DNA of 64,000 nucleotides, taken from Mortierella alpina. Lineage: Eukaryota; Mortierellomycota; Mortierellomycetes; Mortierellales; Mortierellaceae. The notes beneath the pieces were generated by a model. That model ran no database searches. It was not told the DNA's origin and saw nothing but the letters and a program-made list of their open reading frames with translations. Positions 1 through 10,434 of this stretch are shown in pieces (position 1 is the first letter of the stretch; every line of letters starts with the position of its first letter). Position numbers and translations under genes: made by a program. The stretch is taken from assembly GCA_029449245.1 (NCBI GenBank), contig JANATF010000009.1, positions 1,977,452 through 2,041,451 on the forward strand. The letters run 5' to 3'.

Positions 1-668
1 TCAAAAGAAAGGGAAAGTGGAGGACGGGAACAGGGAGCGCGCTTTATAGTGCTCGGGAAGCGCAGTTGTTTACTCCTTCGGCCTATGTAAGCACCTCCTT
101 AGCTTGGAGCAAGGGTGAAAAAGTTGTAACCACAGAGTTCAATGTTGAGTGAGGGGAGTATGTTCAATGGTAACAAGGCAGAGGTTTTAGACAAACTCAA
201 ATATGGCACACAGCCGGGCTCTAAAAGGTTAGGGGTCTTGACATGACAACCAATTCTGAAGAATCTGTTGGTGACAGAGGTTGACGAGAAGCCGAATGAC
301 TTTCTGAATCATCAACTGAGGCCACCTTGCAACCTGATCTTTTTCTTGCTCAAAGGCAGAGTTTCCACGGCGAAAAGGGGTGGGGGTCGACGTCGTATTT
401 GTGATGCAAGTCCCTGACCCCTTGTCTCTCGGAAAGAGGGTTCGTGCGTGCACACATTGTCCCAGTCGATCCCTAGCTCTGACACATCATGCTGCACTAT
501 CGTACTGAAGGTCGCTTACTAGCATGCTGCTTTCAAGCGCGACGATGTACTGTCATGCTCTCATCAATGAGCGCTGCATCAAGGACGGCACCATTGCTTG
601 GTCGAGCATAAAGTCCAAGTTTAATAAAAATACAGTTGTCCAAAGGTGTCCATACGCTGACAGCCATC
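1..668. other. Left edge, no gene recognised
   Basis: No reading frame here has splice sites plus recognisable similarity. Short open frames on both strands lack family signatures. The stretch probably holds the 3' flank of the SF3B5 gene and possibly part of a neighbouring gene outside the window. Confidence 0.4.
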
Positions 669-1198
669 TTATTCCCGTCTCTCTGGTGGAGGTCCGCAAG
701 GTTGAAGCATTTTCTAGCATGGAGGGAGTATCAATGCGTTAGATATCACTTCATGTCTGCTTGTATCGACCCATAAACACAACTGTCATGCTTCTTACCT
801 CTGCGATGTTAAACTTGACACGGGCAATGCTCTCGTTCTCGGCCAAGGCAAAGTACGACAACATAGGGTAGTGTCCAATGTATGATGCATACGAGTCTCT
901 TGCCTGGTTCACGCCCCACTCACTATGCAATGAAGTTGACGCATAGTTTTTAGAATACGATACATCGAGATCCATTATAGTATCACAACGAGTGTTGCTG
1001 AGGGAACTTACTATTTACTGGTGTCTGCATGTCCAGTGCCGACATATTTTGATTGAAGATGCTCAAGCTGACTGTTCAAGTTGGAGCGATCCTACACGGT
1101 TGGATAGAAAATCTATCAATTAGTTGAGCTGTGCCAATGAAGAATCGTGCACTGACATGAATCCAGCCTGAATCCCGCCCTTGTCTGGTTCCTACCAT
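669..1198 (-). CDS. SF3B5: Splicing factor 3B subunit 5 (SF3b10)
   Basis: Small subunit of the SF3b complex of U2 snRNP, which helps recognise the branch site in the nucleus. Four exons on the minus strand: 1196-1198 (only the ATG), 1012-1091, 799-922 and 669-713. All introns are GT-AG and the model gives 83 residues, close to the ~86 of the human protein. Conserved features are the N-terminal SQLEHLQSKYVGTGHADT, the central VNQARDSYASYIGHYPMLSY, FALAENESIARVKFN, and the C-terminal KMLQPCGPP, which is restored exactly by the last splice junction. The first intron directly follows the ATG. The gene diverges from SLU7, another splicing gene, with about 217 bp between start codons. The family call is firm; the ATG exon is the least certain part. 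Confidence 0.9.
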
Positions 1199-1415
1199 GG
1201 TTGTAGATGTTGGTGCTGAACGGCACGATCATTGGACTTGGCCGTAGCTTCATGTATAGTCGTGTAACACTAGCATGGATCAAATTACGGTGACAGTTTA
1301 TAGGGTGGAAGCGAGAGACTTCACAAAATCAGCTGCCATAGTCTTCAACCTACATTCCTCCAACAGCAGCATCGCCCTTTAACAAATCAACGCTCCCCGT
1401 ACACAGTAACACAGC
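1199..1415. promoter_or_regulatory. Shared divergent promoter SF3B5/SLU7
   Basis: Only 217 bp separate the two start codons, so the promoters of the two splicing genes must overlap or be shared. I see no clear TATA box. Shared control is inferred from geometry alone. Confidence 0.5.
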
Positions 1416-3100
1416 ATGAGTAAGCCAGCACTTCACTTGTTCTCCATCCATTTGTTCTCCAATTGGTCTCTTGAGCCTGCGTGACATTAGCTTGCAATGT
1501 TAACGATGTTGATTATTTTTTTAGGTGGAAAACTCAGCAGAGAAGAATACAGGAAGCGGTTGGACTTGGAGGCCGCTCGTAAAGCCGGAACAGCCCCAGC
1601 GGCCAGGGATGAGGAGGGTCGTGAGATCAACCCGCATATTCCTCAGTATATCTCGGAAGCACCATGTAAGGACCTGCATTCTTGCCTCGGATAGCCTTCG
1701 ACCCGCCTTCCACCCCAAGCTGAGCAACAATCTCATCAGTCTTCACATCTTCTCTCCATAGGGTATATCAACGATGGCCATGCTTCGCTTAAGCATCAGA
1801 GAGCGCCTACGACTGACGAGGATCGCTTCACGGACGAGTGGTACCAGAGAGGACAGAGAGCCGTAAGTCCAAAATCGTCACAGAGTTGGATCTTTAAACG
1901 TTATGTAGTCTCTTGTAGATTGCTAACATCAACCTGGACATTAATAGGGCCCAGCAGCGACCAAATACCGCAAAGGAGCATGTGAAAACTGTGGAGCAAT
2001 GACGCACAAGACTAAGGACTGCGTGGAGCGGCCCCGAAAGAAAGGCGCAAAATGGACAGGAAAGAACATCAAAGAGGATGAGGTCGTTCAGAAGGTCGAG
2101 ATGTCCTTTGACGCCAAGCGCGATCGGTGGAATGGATACGACACAGCAGAGCACAAAAAGATCTACGAGGAATACGAGAAAATTGAGGATGCCCGGAGAA
2201 AATTGAAGGAGAGTGAGTTGGACAAGCAGGACGCCAAGGCAGCAGTCATGGCCTCCAAGATGGAGAGCAACGCCAATGAGTTTGGAGACAGCGACGATGA
2301 TGACGATGATGAGGAAAAGTATGCCGACAAGTTTGACATGCCAGGACAAAAGGTCAATGCCAAGACAAGGACGACGATCCGTAATTTGAGGTAAGGAAGC
2401 AAACCAGACACACACTGCTCAATTGAGGGTGACAACTGTGGATATTCACCTGTATCGCATGTGCCTGATTTATAGAATTCGCGAGGATCGTGCCAAGTAC
2501 CTGTACAACCTGGATCCCAATTCCGCTCATTATGATCCCAAGACCCGCTCTATGCGTGAGAATCCACTCAAGGATCAGGACCCCAAGGATCTCTTATATG
2601 CAGGAGACAACTTTTCACGGTATTCAGGCAACATCACTGACATGGCAAACCTACAGCTCTTTGCCTGGCAAGCAGCTGAGAAGGGATCAGATGTTCATCT
2701 GCAGGCCAACCCCACACAGGCAGAGATGCTGCACAAAAAGTTCAAGGAAAAGAAGGCGGAACAGCAGGATACAAATAAGGATAGCATTTTGGCCAAATAT
2801 GGAGGCGAGGAGCATCTGGATGCACCGGCTCGCGAGTTGCTCTTGGCTCAGACGGAAAACTATGTCGAGTACTCAAGGTCAGGAAGGGTCCTGAAGGGAC
2901 AGGAGCCAGCCAAGGCAAAGTCAAAGTACCAGGAGGATGTCTATATCAACAACCACACGTCCGTCTGGGGTTCCTTCTGGGCAGATGGCAACTGGGGCTA
3001 CAAGTGCTGTCGCTTGTTCATCAAAGGGTCCTACTGCACGGGCAACGCTGGTATTGAGGCACAGGAAGCCAGCGCCAACATTCTTTCATCAAAAGACTGA
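1416..3100 (+). CDS. SLU7: Pre-mRNA-splicing factor SLU7
   Basis: Second-step splicing factor that acts in 3' splice-site choice. Five exons: 1416-1419 (ATGA), 1525-1665, 1762-1862, 1948-2390 and 2476-3100, giving 437 residues. The N-terminus after splicing begins [20 protein letters not shown], followed by [21 protein letters not shown] zinc knuckle sits at about residues 88-101 ([14 protein letters not shown]), with [12 protein letters not shown] behind it. An acidic run of D/E follows, then the conserved block [13 protein letters not shown] and the C-terminal [17 protein letters not shown]. Length and domain order match fungal SLU7. The first coding exon is only four nucleotides, so simple ORF calling would miss the true start. 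It diverges from SF3B5. Confidence 0.93.
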
Positions 3101-3386
3101 TTGCTGTAAATCAAGTAAATGAAGCATTCAACTGCTCGACCAAAAGATTCTGCGGTTATGTGAATGAGTGTGCAGCTTCAAAGAGCGGCAGGAGAAAAAA
3201 AGACTCGGGCGCTGGTCAAGCCCCTTGTCAGTCCTCATTTTTTATGTATAAAGGTGTGTTTCTGAATACTAAGGGCAGACAATATTAACAGGAAGGGCTC
3301 GACGGAGCGACAGGCAGGGTGGAGTCTTCTGCTTCAGCATGGTTGTATGATGCCAAAAAAAAGGGTATCCTTGTGAAATCCAGACC

Positions 3387-4077
3387 TTACTCGTCGTCCT
3401 CATCCTCGCCACCTTCCTTGTTAGCAGCAGCAGCAGCGCGCTTTCTCTTGACACGGCCAGCACGTCCGCCTCCATAGGGGGAGGTGAGCGAAAAGTCAAT
3501 ATGCTTCTGCGAGTCAAGACGGACGACGAACGAGGGAATGTCGACGACCTGCTTGCCGACTCGGATGTGGCGCTGGCGGATCAAAACGCGGGCGTGATGG
3601 ATAGACTTTGCAAGACCCAGCTTGAAGACCTGAGTCTGAAGACGGCGCTCCAAGAAATCCTCGATCTTCAGGGCAAGGACGTAGTCGAGCTTCATCTTGT
3701 CCTCGTCCAAGACACCGATGCGGACCAGACGGCGAATCAGTGCGTTTCCCTCGAACAGACGGCGAGGGTCCTTGTCCTCGAGGGTCAAGAGCTCACGGGC
3801 GGCACGGCGAATGTTGGAGAGAGTGAAGCCAATGCGCCAGATCTCGCGCTTGTTGCGCAGGCCATACTCTCCGGCGAGCTTCAGCTCCTGGTCAAGGCGG
3901 GCGGCTTCGAAGGGGCGCCGGGGGACCTTGTAGGTTTTTGAGCAGTTCTTGGGGGCTCCAGAAGGCACTATGAGAGGGGGGGTTCAGGACTAGCGGGTTA
4001 GCGGTGCACGGACATGGCTGGACTGCGGCATCAGAGGCAGCAAGACGTTAAGAGTCCGGAAAGGAAGAAGACTTACT
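3387..4077 (-). CDS. RPS9: 40S ribosomal protein S9 (uS4)
   Basis: Small-subunit ribosomal protein of the uS4 family, contacting 18S rRNA and important for decoding fidelity. The main exon is 3387-3967 and gives 193 residues ending in an acidic GGEDEDDE tail. The S4 RNA-binding domain lies at roughly residues 108-175 ([40 protein letters not shown]). No in-frame ATG lies at the front of this exon. It starts with TG right after an acceptor, and the A of the start codon is at 4077 before a GTAAGT donor. So the intron 3968-4076 splits the initiation codon as A|TG. The assignment is secure from sequence. The split start is inferred from the splice sites and the known N-terminus of the family. Confidence 0.93.
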
Positions 4078-4713
4078 GTTGAGTTGGCTTGATGGAAAAG
4101 GGAGGTGAGTGGAGGTGAAAAGAGAAGGCCCACAATGAAGTACAAGGAGGGCTCTTATATGGATCAGCCAAACACGAAGCATAACAAAAACAGATATAAA
4201 AGGAAAGCACCCCCGGTCATGACCGGGGGTGCTGGCCCAATCGCGGTGATTGGAGTTTGGACTGCCGTACGTGGGTGGGTGTCAGCGCGATGGGCACGTA
4301 CAGCGGATTTTTTTTATGGCGATGGATTGAAGTTGGGCTAGCCATCAGCCAATCAGAGGCGGGGATAGACAGTAGGGATTTTTGTTTAAACAGCGTTGCT
4401 GCGAGGGGTTTGTTTTGGTTCCTTCTCTTCTTCATTGACCTCTTGGGGTATGGCAAACCTCGGCTGAATGTGGACAATCGAGATCGGCACAGGTGCACAG
4501 GACCAGACGCGCGCCCACCATCGCACCGCCCAAGCACCCATCATGCGCATGGAGTCAGGGATCACAGACCACCATGGAGACACCATCATCATCCTCACTC
4601 GGATCCATCATCATTCAGCACATTTCCAACATTCAGCGCTGGAGACCATGATCTCGGATTCATGTTGGACTTATCGCCATTTTTTCATTCCAACCTTATA
4701 GAATTGATTCAAC
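4078..4713. promoter_or_regulatory. Divergent ribosomal-protein promoter RPS9/RPL21
   Basis: This interval separates the start codons of two divergently transcribed ribosomal protein genes and holds both 5' leaders. It contains a perfect 28-bp palindrome at 4206-4233 and a looser inverted pair around 4268-4301 (tacgtg ... cacgta). Co-regulation is inferred from the arrangement. Confidence 0.55.
4206..4233. repeat. Perfect 28-bp palindrome
   Basis: The 14 bp arms meet at the centre TCATGA, with five C on one side mirrored by five G on the other. Every one of the 14 pairs matches; the next pair outward (4205/4234) does not. It lies between RPS9 and RPL21, so it could be a symmetric operator-like site for a dimeric factor or a cruciform-forming element. 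Confidence 0.9.
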
Positions 4714-5885
4714 ATGCCTCACTCCTATGGTATCCGCGCTCGCACCCGCCACATGTTCGCCCGTAACTTCAGGGAGCATGGTATGCCCATCAAGCTTACC
4801 ACCTACCTGAAGACCTACAAGGTCGGTGACATCGTTGACATCAAGGCCAACGGTGCCATCCACAAGGGTATGCCCCACAAGTTCTACCACGGGTAAGTTG
4901 TCAGGAACCAGCACGTTTACCTTGCACATCGATAATGTGGCCATACAGCAGCCTTTCGTGCCAACGATGATCGACGAAGAGATACAGCCCGTGCGTCCAA
5001 GCACACAGGAATCAGACAAACGAATCTAGCTCAGGACAAAAGTAGATTTGAGCAATCCTAATCTATTGGATCGCAGGGAGGAGTCGGTGATCGAGTCAAT
5101 CTCAAGAAGAGATCTTGATCTGCTAACCGGTCAACTCCTCGACAGACCTCTGTGCATACGTGTATGCAAGTGTGTTTTGGGGATAATGCTCGGTGTGCGA
5201 CTATCACAGCTATCGCAGGCGAATCAGTGGAGGCAGCGCCAGCGCAACCATGAGAGGGTCCAGGATGTGAGCACTATCGACCGTTCCTTCTCTTTCTCGG
5301 CCATTTATCAGCATCGCATGCACCTGTTTGTGTCGAAAGAGCTGGCTCTACCTCCGACGACCGACCTTGTTTTCTTGACAAGCAGGAGACACCCTGGAAT
5401 AGAGTTACAGTGGTAGCGCCGAAGCTAACAGTTTCGCTGGCTTCTCATCCTTCCCTTCAATAGTCGCACTGGTATCATCTACAACGTGACCAAGTCCGCT
5501 GTTGGTATCATCATCAACAAGAAGGTCGGCAACCGTTTCCTCGAGAAGCGTGTCAACATCCGCGTTGAGCATATCAAGCACTCCAAGTGCCGTGATGACT
5601 TCTTGCGCCGCGTCAAGGAGAACGCCGCCGCCAAGTTGCAGGCCAAGACCGATGGTGTCAAGGTCAACTTGAAGAGACAGCCCGTCAAGCCCCGTGAGGC
5701 CCGCTTCGTCTCTATCAAGCACAACATCCCCACCACCCTCAACCCCATCCCCTACGACAGTAAGCCCGCTCTCTTGTTCTATTTCATTCGAAAGACTTTT
5801 CTGGTCCTTGGATGCAACTGCAATGACCCTATCCTTGTTCTAATCATTCGTTTTTCTTCTGTCTTCGTTGCTAGCCCTCGTTTAA
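4714..5885 (+). CDS. RPL21: 60S ribosomal protein L21 (eL21)
   Basis: Large-subunit ribosomal protein. Three exons: 4714-4892, 5464-5759 and 5875-5885, giving 161 residues against about 160 in other eukaryotes. Recognisable stretches are [38 protein letters not shown], the junction [23 protein letters not shown] and [15 protein letters not shown]. The third exon is 11 nt and supplies the final TLV after PIPYD. The first intron is 571 bp, far longer than the usual ~100 bp here, and could carry regulatory sequence or a small RNA, though I saw no convincing snoRNA box pair. The gene diverges from RPS9. Confidence 0.93.
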
Positions 5886-6348
5886 GCGTTGTTGGACTGA
5901 CTGAGTGCGGATTCGATGCAAATAAAACGAGCAGAAATGTTTCCACAGACGCCTTGTCACAAAAAAAAACACAAACCTCTGGACAGAGCAGGAAGTTGCC
6001 GTCTGAGTGATGCGAAGACTGGAATACGGGGCTCATTGACACGAACGGCTGCTTGGTGTGCCTACAATTACGGCATCTGTGAGAATGGCAGGCAGCCCCT
6101 TTCATGAGGTTTTGCTGGTCAACACCCCTAAGGGAGAGATATTGTCCTTCCATTGCTTGCTCTGGCAGTGTCTTTGTGCTCTTGAGAGAAAAAGGCTGAA
6201 GGGTCGAGAAAAAAAGGGGGGGGTATTAGCAAGCGTTTCCCGGACCTTTTTATGTAATGAGAGGTTGTGTGGGTGTAAGAGGAGGAGAATACATATTTTT
6301 GCATCTTTCATACTTCCTTCAACTCTTTTTCTAACCAGACCTTTCACC
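5886..6348. other. Intergenic, RPL21 3' flank and PMT upstream
   Basis: No gene seen. It holds the 3' flank of RPL21 and the upstream region of the mannosyltransferase gene, ending in a pyrimidine-rich leader directly before the ATG at 6349. Confidence 0.5.
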
Positions 6349-9300
6349 ATGAGCTCACTTGACTTGTCAAGAAGGAAGAAAAGCAATCATCGATCCCACC
6401 AAAGTGTTAGTATAACTCGCCAAAAGGATGACACCTCTCTTTTCTCACCCCATGAGTCTGAGGAGCATCGCTGCAGCAAACACTTGCGGCAGAAACACCA
6501 ACAAGACGATTCCGGAACGCTTACTTCTGGATCGAAAGATCAAGGCAAGGCTGATCTGTGGACGCGGATAACGTCGTCCAACAATTCAAAGACGCAGGAG
6601 CCTTGCATAGTTCCTCGAGACTGGGCCATGATTTCAGTGTTTACGGCAGTAACACTTGGGATCCGGCTCTGGAGGATCTCTTGGCTAGACGAGGCGGCGT
6701 AAGTGTTTCCTCGGCAGTCTGTTGCTTTTGTGCCTGAACGTGCATGCGCTAAACATGTCATTGTATTATTGCGCTCCTGGCATGCATGGCAGAGTGGACG
6801 AAGCTTCTGTAGGAAGGATCGTCAACGCGTACATCAAGGGCGAGTATGCGTTCGACGCGCAGCCCCCTCTCGGCAAGCTGATCCTGGCCGCGGTCGCTTC
6901 AATGGCTGGTTATAATGGGTCCTATATATTCGATCAGTCAGACGAGTATGTTGAATAGTTCTCTTCTCCCTTTGCCTTCCTCCCACCGTCTGCCTTTCGG
7001 TAATCTCTCGCTCTGTCCTCTGCTGATGAACCATTGCCCTCTGTTTCTCTCTCCTATGTGTTTGCCAGTCCATATCCATCGATTCCCTATGGCTCGATGC
7101 GCGCTGCCATGTCATCCATGGGTGCCCTTTGCAGTCCTATGGCCTACATAACCCTGAAGGCTACGAGTCACAGCACCTTGGCCGCTATACTTGCCGCGAC
7201 CCTTGTTGCCTTTGGTATTGTATACATGCATGCTCACAGAGCCTCGAGAGCTTGCACGATCGCTTCATGATGCGTGCGCTGAGCTAAGTTAACATAGCTC
7301 TGGTGCCTATTCAACGGGTAGACAATGCGCTTACAGCCAACAATCGACAGATGCTACTGGACGCCCCGCTCCTGTTCTTCACTGCTGCCACATTCATGTC
7401 GTGGAGCCTGTTCACCAACTACTCCTCAAGGTTCGTCAGTCGCCTTCGGTATTTGCCTGTATTTAATTTGGCTGCTGCTGAAAGGATGGCTAACCTCCAT
7501 ACCGGTTTGTGGGCGGCCTTAGACCCTTCGCATTGTCTTGGTGGGCCTGGCTTTTGGCAACAGGGGCTTTCATGGCAGGGGCAGTGTCCGTGAAGCTCAC
7601 CGGGGTCCTCACAGCTGCTTTCGTTGGCCTTTTCATGCTTCAGGATCTCTGGAGACTTGCTGGGCGCGAATCTGTCACTGTTGTATGTCGCTCGCTGTAC
7701 AGCATGGTGGATACTCTGTATGCAATCGGAACTTTTCTCTCACAAGTATTCTCCACTTGTCTCATCTAACACCTAGGACCAATGGTCTCAACATTGCGCT
7801 GCGAGGATAGGGGCTCTATTGGTCCTGCCCTTTGTCCTTTACCTGACGATATTCCAAATCCACTTTGCGTATCAAACACGAGAACCCGACTACCTCTATT
7901 CGGCGCGAGCAGAGAACGATATTCGGCTCCTTCCACCACCCTTTCGACATGCTCTTATCCCTCGGTATCCCAAAGAGCAGCAGGAGGTTTGGCGCGACGT
8001 CGTCTACGGGTCCGTCGTGCGGCTTCAGAGTGAATCTCAGTCCCAATCCTATCTGCACTCGTTCTACAAACTGAACCCGGGTGGGTCACATCAACAGCAA
8101 GTGGGTGGGTACGAGTATCCAGACTTGAACACCCACTGGATCGTGATTCTCGCAGACCTTGACAAGGACGAACCAGAGGAAATACCATCACGTCTGCAGT
8201 ACCTCAAGAACGGGGATAGTTTACGGCTGCGACACGTGTCGACGCGTCGATGTCTTCACGCGCACGATGTAAGGACATACGGGAGCCCGCAGGGCAAAAA
8301 CTTGCACGAGGTCTCTGCATACGGAGGGGTGGGATTCGACGGCGATGCAAATGACTGGTGGCAGGTGGAGCAGGTTGACACGGACCAGATGCGTGAAACG
8401 GTTGACCATGACGAAGGGGAGCCGATCAAGGCACTCGAGACGGCATTCCGGTTGAGACATTCGTCGCTGGGTTGCTATCTGTATGTAAGCGAGACGACGT
8501 TGCCTGAGCCTTGGGGTCAAGGGCGAAGAGAGGTTGTGTGCAGAACGGACGCCGGTGTTACGCGAAAATCCATTTGGCGGTTCACGATGAACGAGCACGA
8601 CTATTGTAGGTACAACTGTAATGAGCAAGCGCAACTACCATTGTATCCTTGACACGAGTGCTTATTTATTCCCCTCCATGTTCTACTGCTGTTCAGTACC
8701 AGCAGATGCTCTTTTGGCCGCAAGTCCGACACCTTCTTTCTGGCAAAAGTTCAAGTACATGCACCGACTGATGTGGTTTCCGGCCAACAGAATGGAGAGC
8801 GGTCTTGTGCCAAAGACTTTTGACCGCTTCGCCTCGAAGCCGCAACAATGGCTATTGCCTAGCTCCGTAATCCCAGTTTGGACAGGATACATGCGTCAAG
8901 TTCTCATTATCGCCAATCCGGCGGTCTGGTGGGTCAGTACCCTTGGACTGCTCTCGTTCATAGTCCTCAAGGTCTTCTTTGTGCTCAGAACTAAACGTGG
9001 ATACTTGGAAACAGGGCTGCTCAAGGGTAAGGATGACAAATTTCAAATGAATGAATGAAGGATGCGATTGACAAAGACTACGGGACCCGTCTACTAACGA
9101 CCTCCAACTCTGTCAATGGACGCGTCGTAGAGCTCAAGGCGCAGCAGCTTGACAATACGGGCACGTTCTTTGCGGCGTGGGCTATCCACTACGTGCCCTT
9201 CTTTTGCGTTGACCGCATGCTCTACTTGCACCACTACTTCCCAGCGCTCTACTGCGCCATCCTTCTTGCCAGCTCCCTCTTCTCGGGGCTCATGGAATTT

Positions 9301-10356
9301 TTCTCCCGACAGATTCGCTATTTATTCTTATCCAGCCTGGTCATTCTATGTATCTCGTCGTATGCACAGTTGGCGCCTCTTAGTTATGGATCTCTGATGA
9401 CGCGTGGACACTGCGAATCAGTAAGCAGATGGTTCAGCCTGCTTGATTGCTCAATCGCACCGTCTGTGAAGTACAAACTCGACGCCCAGCACATTCCACT
9501 CTCAACACTGAGGAAACAAAGACGAAAGGAAAAGGAGCCTTCGTCTTTGGCGTCGCAGCAGGAGGGAACTTCAACTGCACAGCAACCACAGGCGACGGAT
9601 GGGCCGACCCCATCGCATGCAGGTCCCGATGTCGACTTTATTACTAAGGAAGCCGTCCTTCGTGCCAGTGCCAGTGCCAGTGCCAGTGCCACTGTCCTTC
9701 CACAGAACGCACAGGAAGGGATCGAAGGAATCTACTCCTCGCATGGGCACACGGGCATCGAAAAACAAGAGCTCAGGAAGAAACCACCCGTCCTGGAGTC
9801 GTTTTTCCCGTCAGCGGACGAGCTGCAACCGATGCAGGATGTGGTTTTGTTACCTTATCAGATATCACCCCAGCATTGGGACCTGAATGTTTTGAATCAG
9901 ATGTTGGGGCGATGGAGGGATGAGCAAGTACTGCAGCAGCTACATGATCTTATTCAAAAGCAACAGCTGCAGCGACTTGAGAAGGAAAACGAGACTGGAA
10001 CGAGTCATGAAAGCCTTGGGATCCAAACCCCTGATGCCAATGTCTTGCCGAAGGAGCCTCCAGCATCCGTGCCTGTGGACACGCCACCACCACCACCAAT
10101 ACACACTCAAGGTATGGCGTATCCAGCCGACTACGAAGGACGTCCAGACTATCAGCGACGGGAGCAAATGATTGCAGCAGCAGCCGTCTTTGCTGCCAAC
10201 AAGAAAGCCCAGGTCCGTGCTGAGCGAGACATGATGCTGGCCCTGTTCCCGACCAAGGACAATCTCGCGGAACACAAGGCGAAGGAGAGGGAAGAGGTGA
10301 TGAGGAAGCTTCAGAAGCAGAAGGAGGACATGGCCAGCAGCAGAGGCAAGGCATAA
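6349..10356 (+). CDS. Dolichyl-phosphate-mannose protein O-mannosyltransferase
   Basis: GT39-family enzyme that transfers mannose from dolichol-phosphate to Ser/Thr in the ER lumen. Eight exons: 6349-6698, 6793-6945, 7069-7214, 7322-7430, 7523-7682, 7777-8605, 8697-9026 and 9131-10356, giving 1,100 residues. Family features in order: first TM near residue 95; the loop-1 Asp-Glu pair in AVDEASVGRIV followed by AFDAQPPLGKL; multiple TMs including ANNRQMLLDAPLLFF; a MIR region at about 370-575 (SHQQQVGGYEY, GDSLRLRHVSTRRCLH, DWWQVEQV); ASPTPSFWQKFKYMHRLMW; and the C-terminal WAIHYVPFFCVDRMLYLHHY. The family usually has 750-900 residues. Here an extra ~310-residue hydrophilic tail follows the last TM and carries an Ala-Ser run (9665-9690) and a charged C-terminal helix. 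I cannot say which PMT subfamily it belongs to. An AATAAA lies 24 bp past the stop. Confidence 0.87.
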
Positions 10357-10380
10357 TGAATCAACCAGGACACAAGTGAA

Positions 10381-10386
10381 AATAAA
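10381..10386 (+). terminator. AATAAA polyadenylation signal
   Basis: Canonical AATAAA 25 bp after the mannosyltransferase stop codon and only 49 bp before the 3' end of the convergent BTB gene. Confidence 0.55.
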
Positions 10387-10434
10387 TATGTATTGATGCC
10401 AAAAACGATATATGTAGTAGTATAAAGGAGGATA

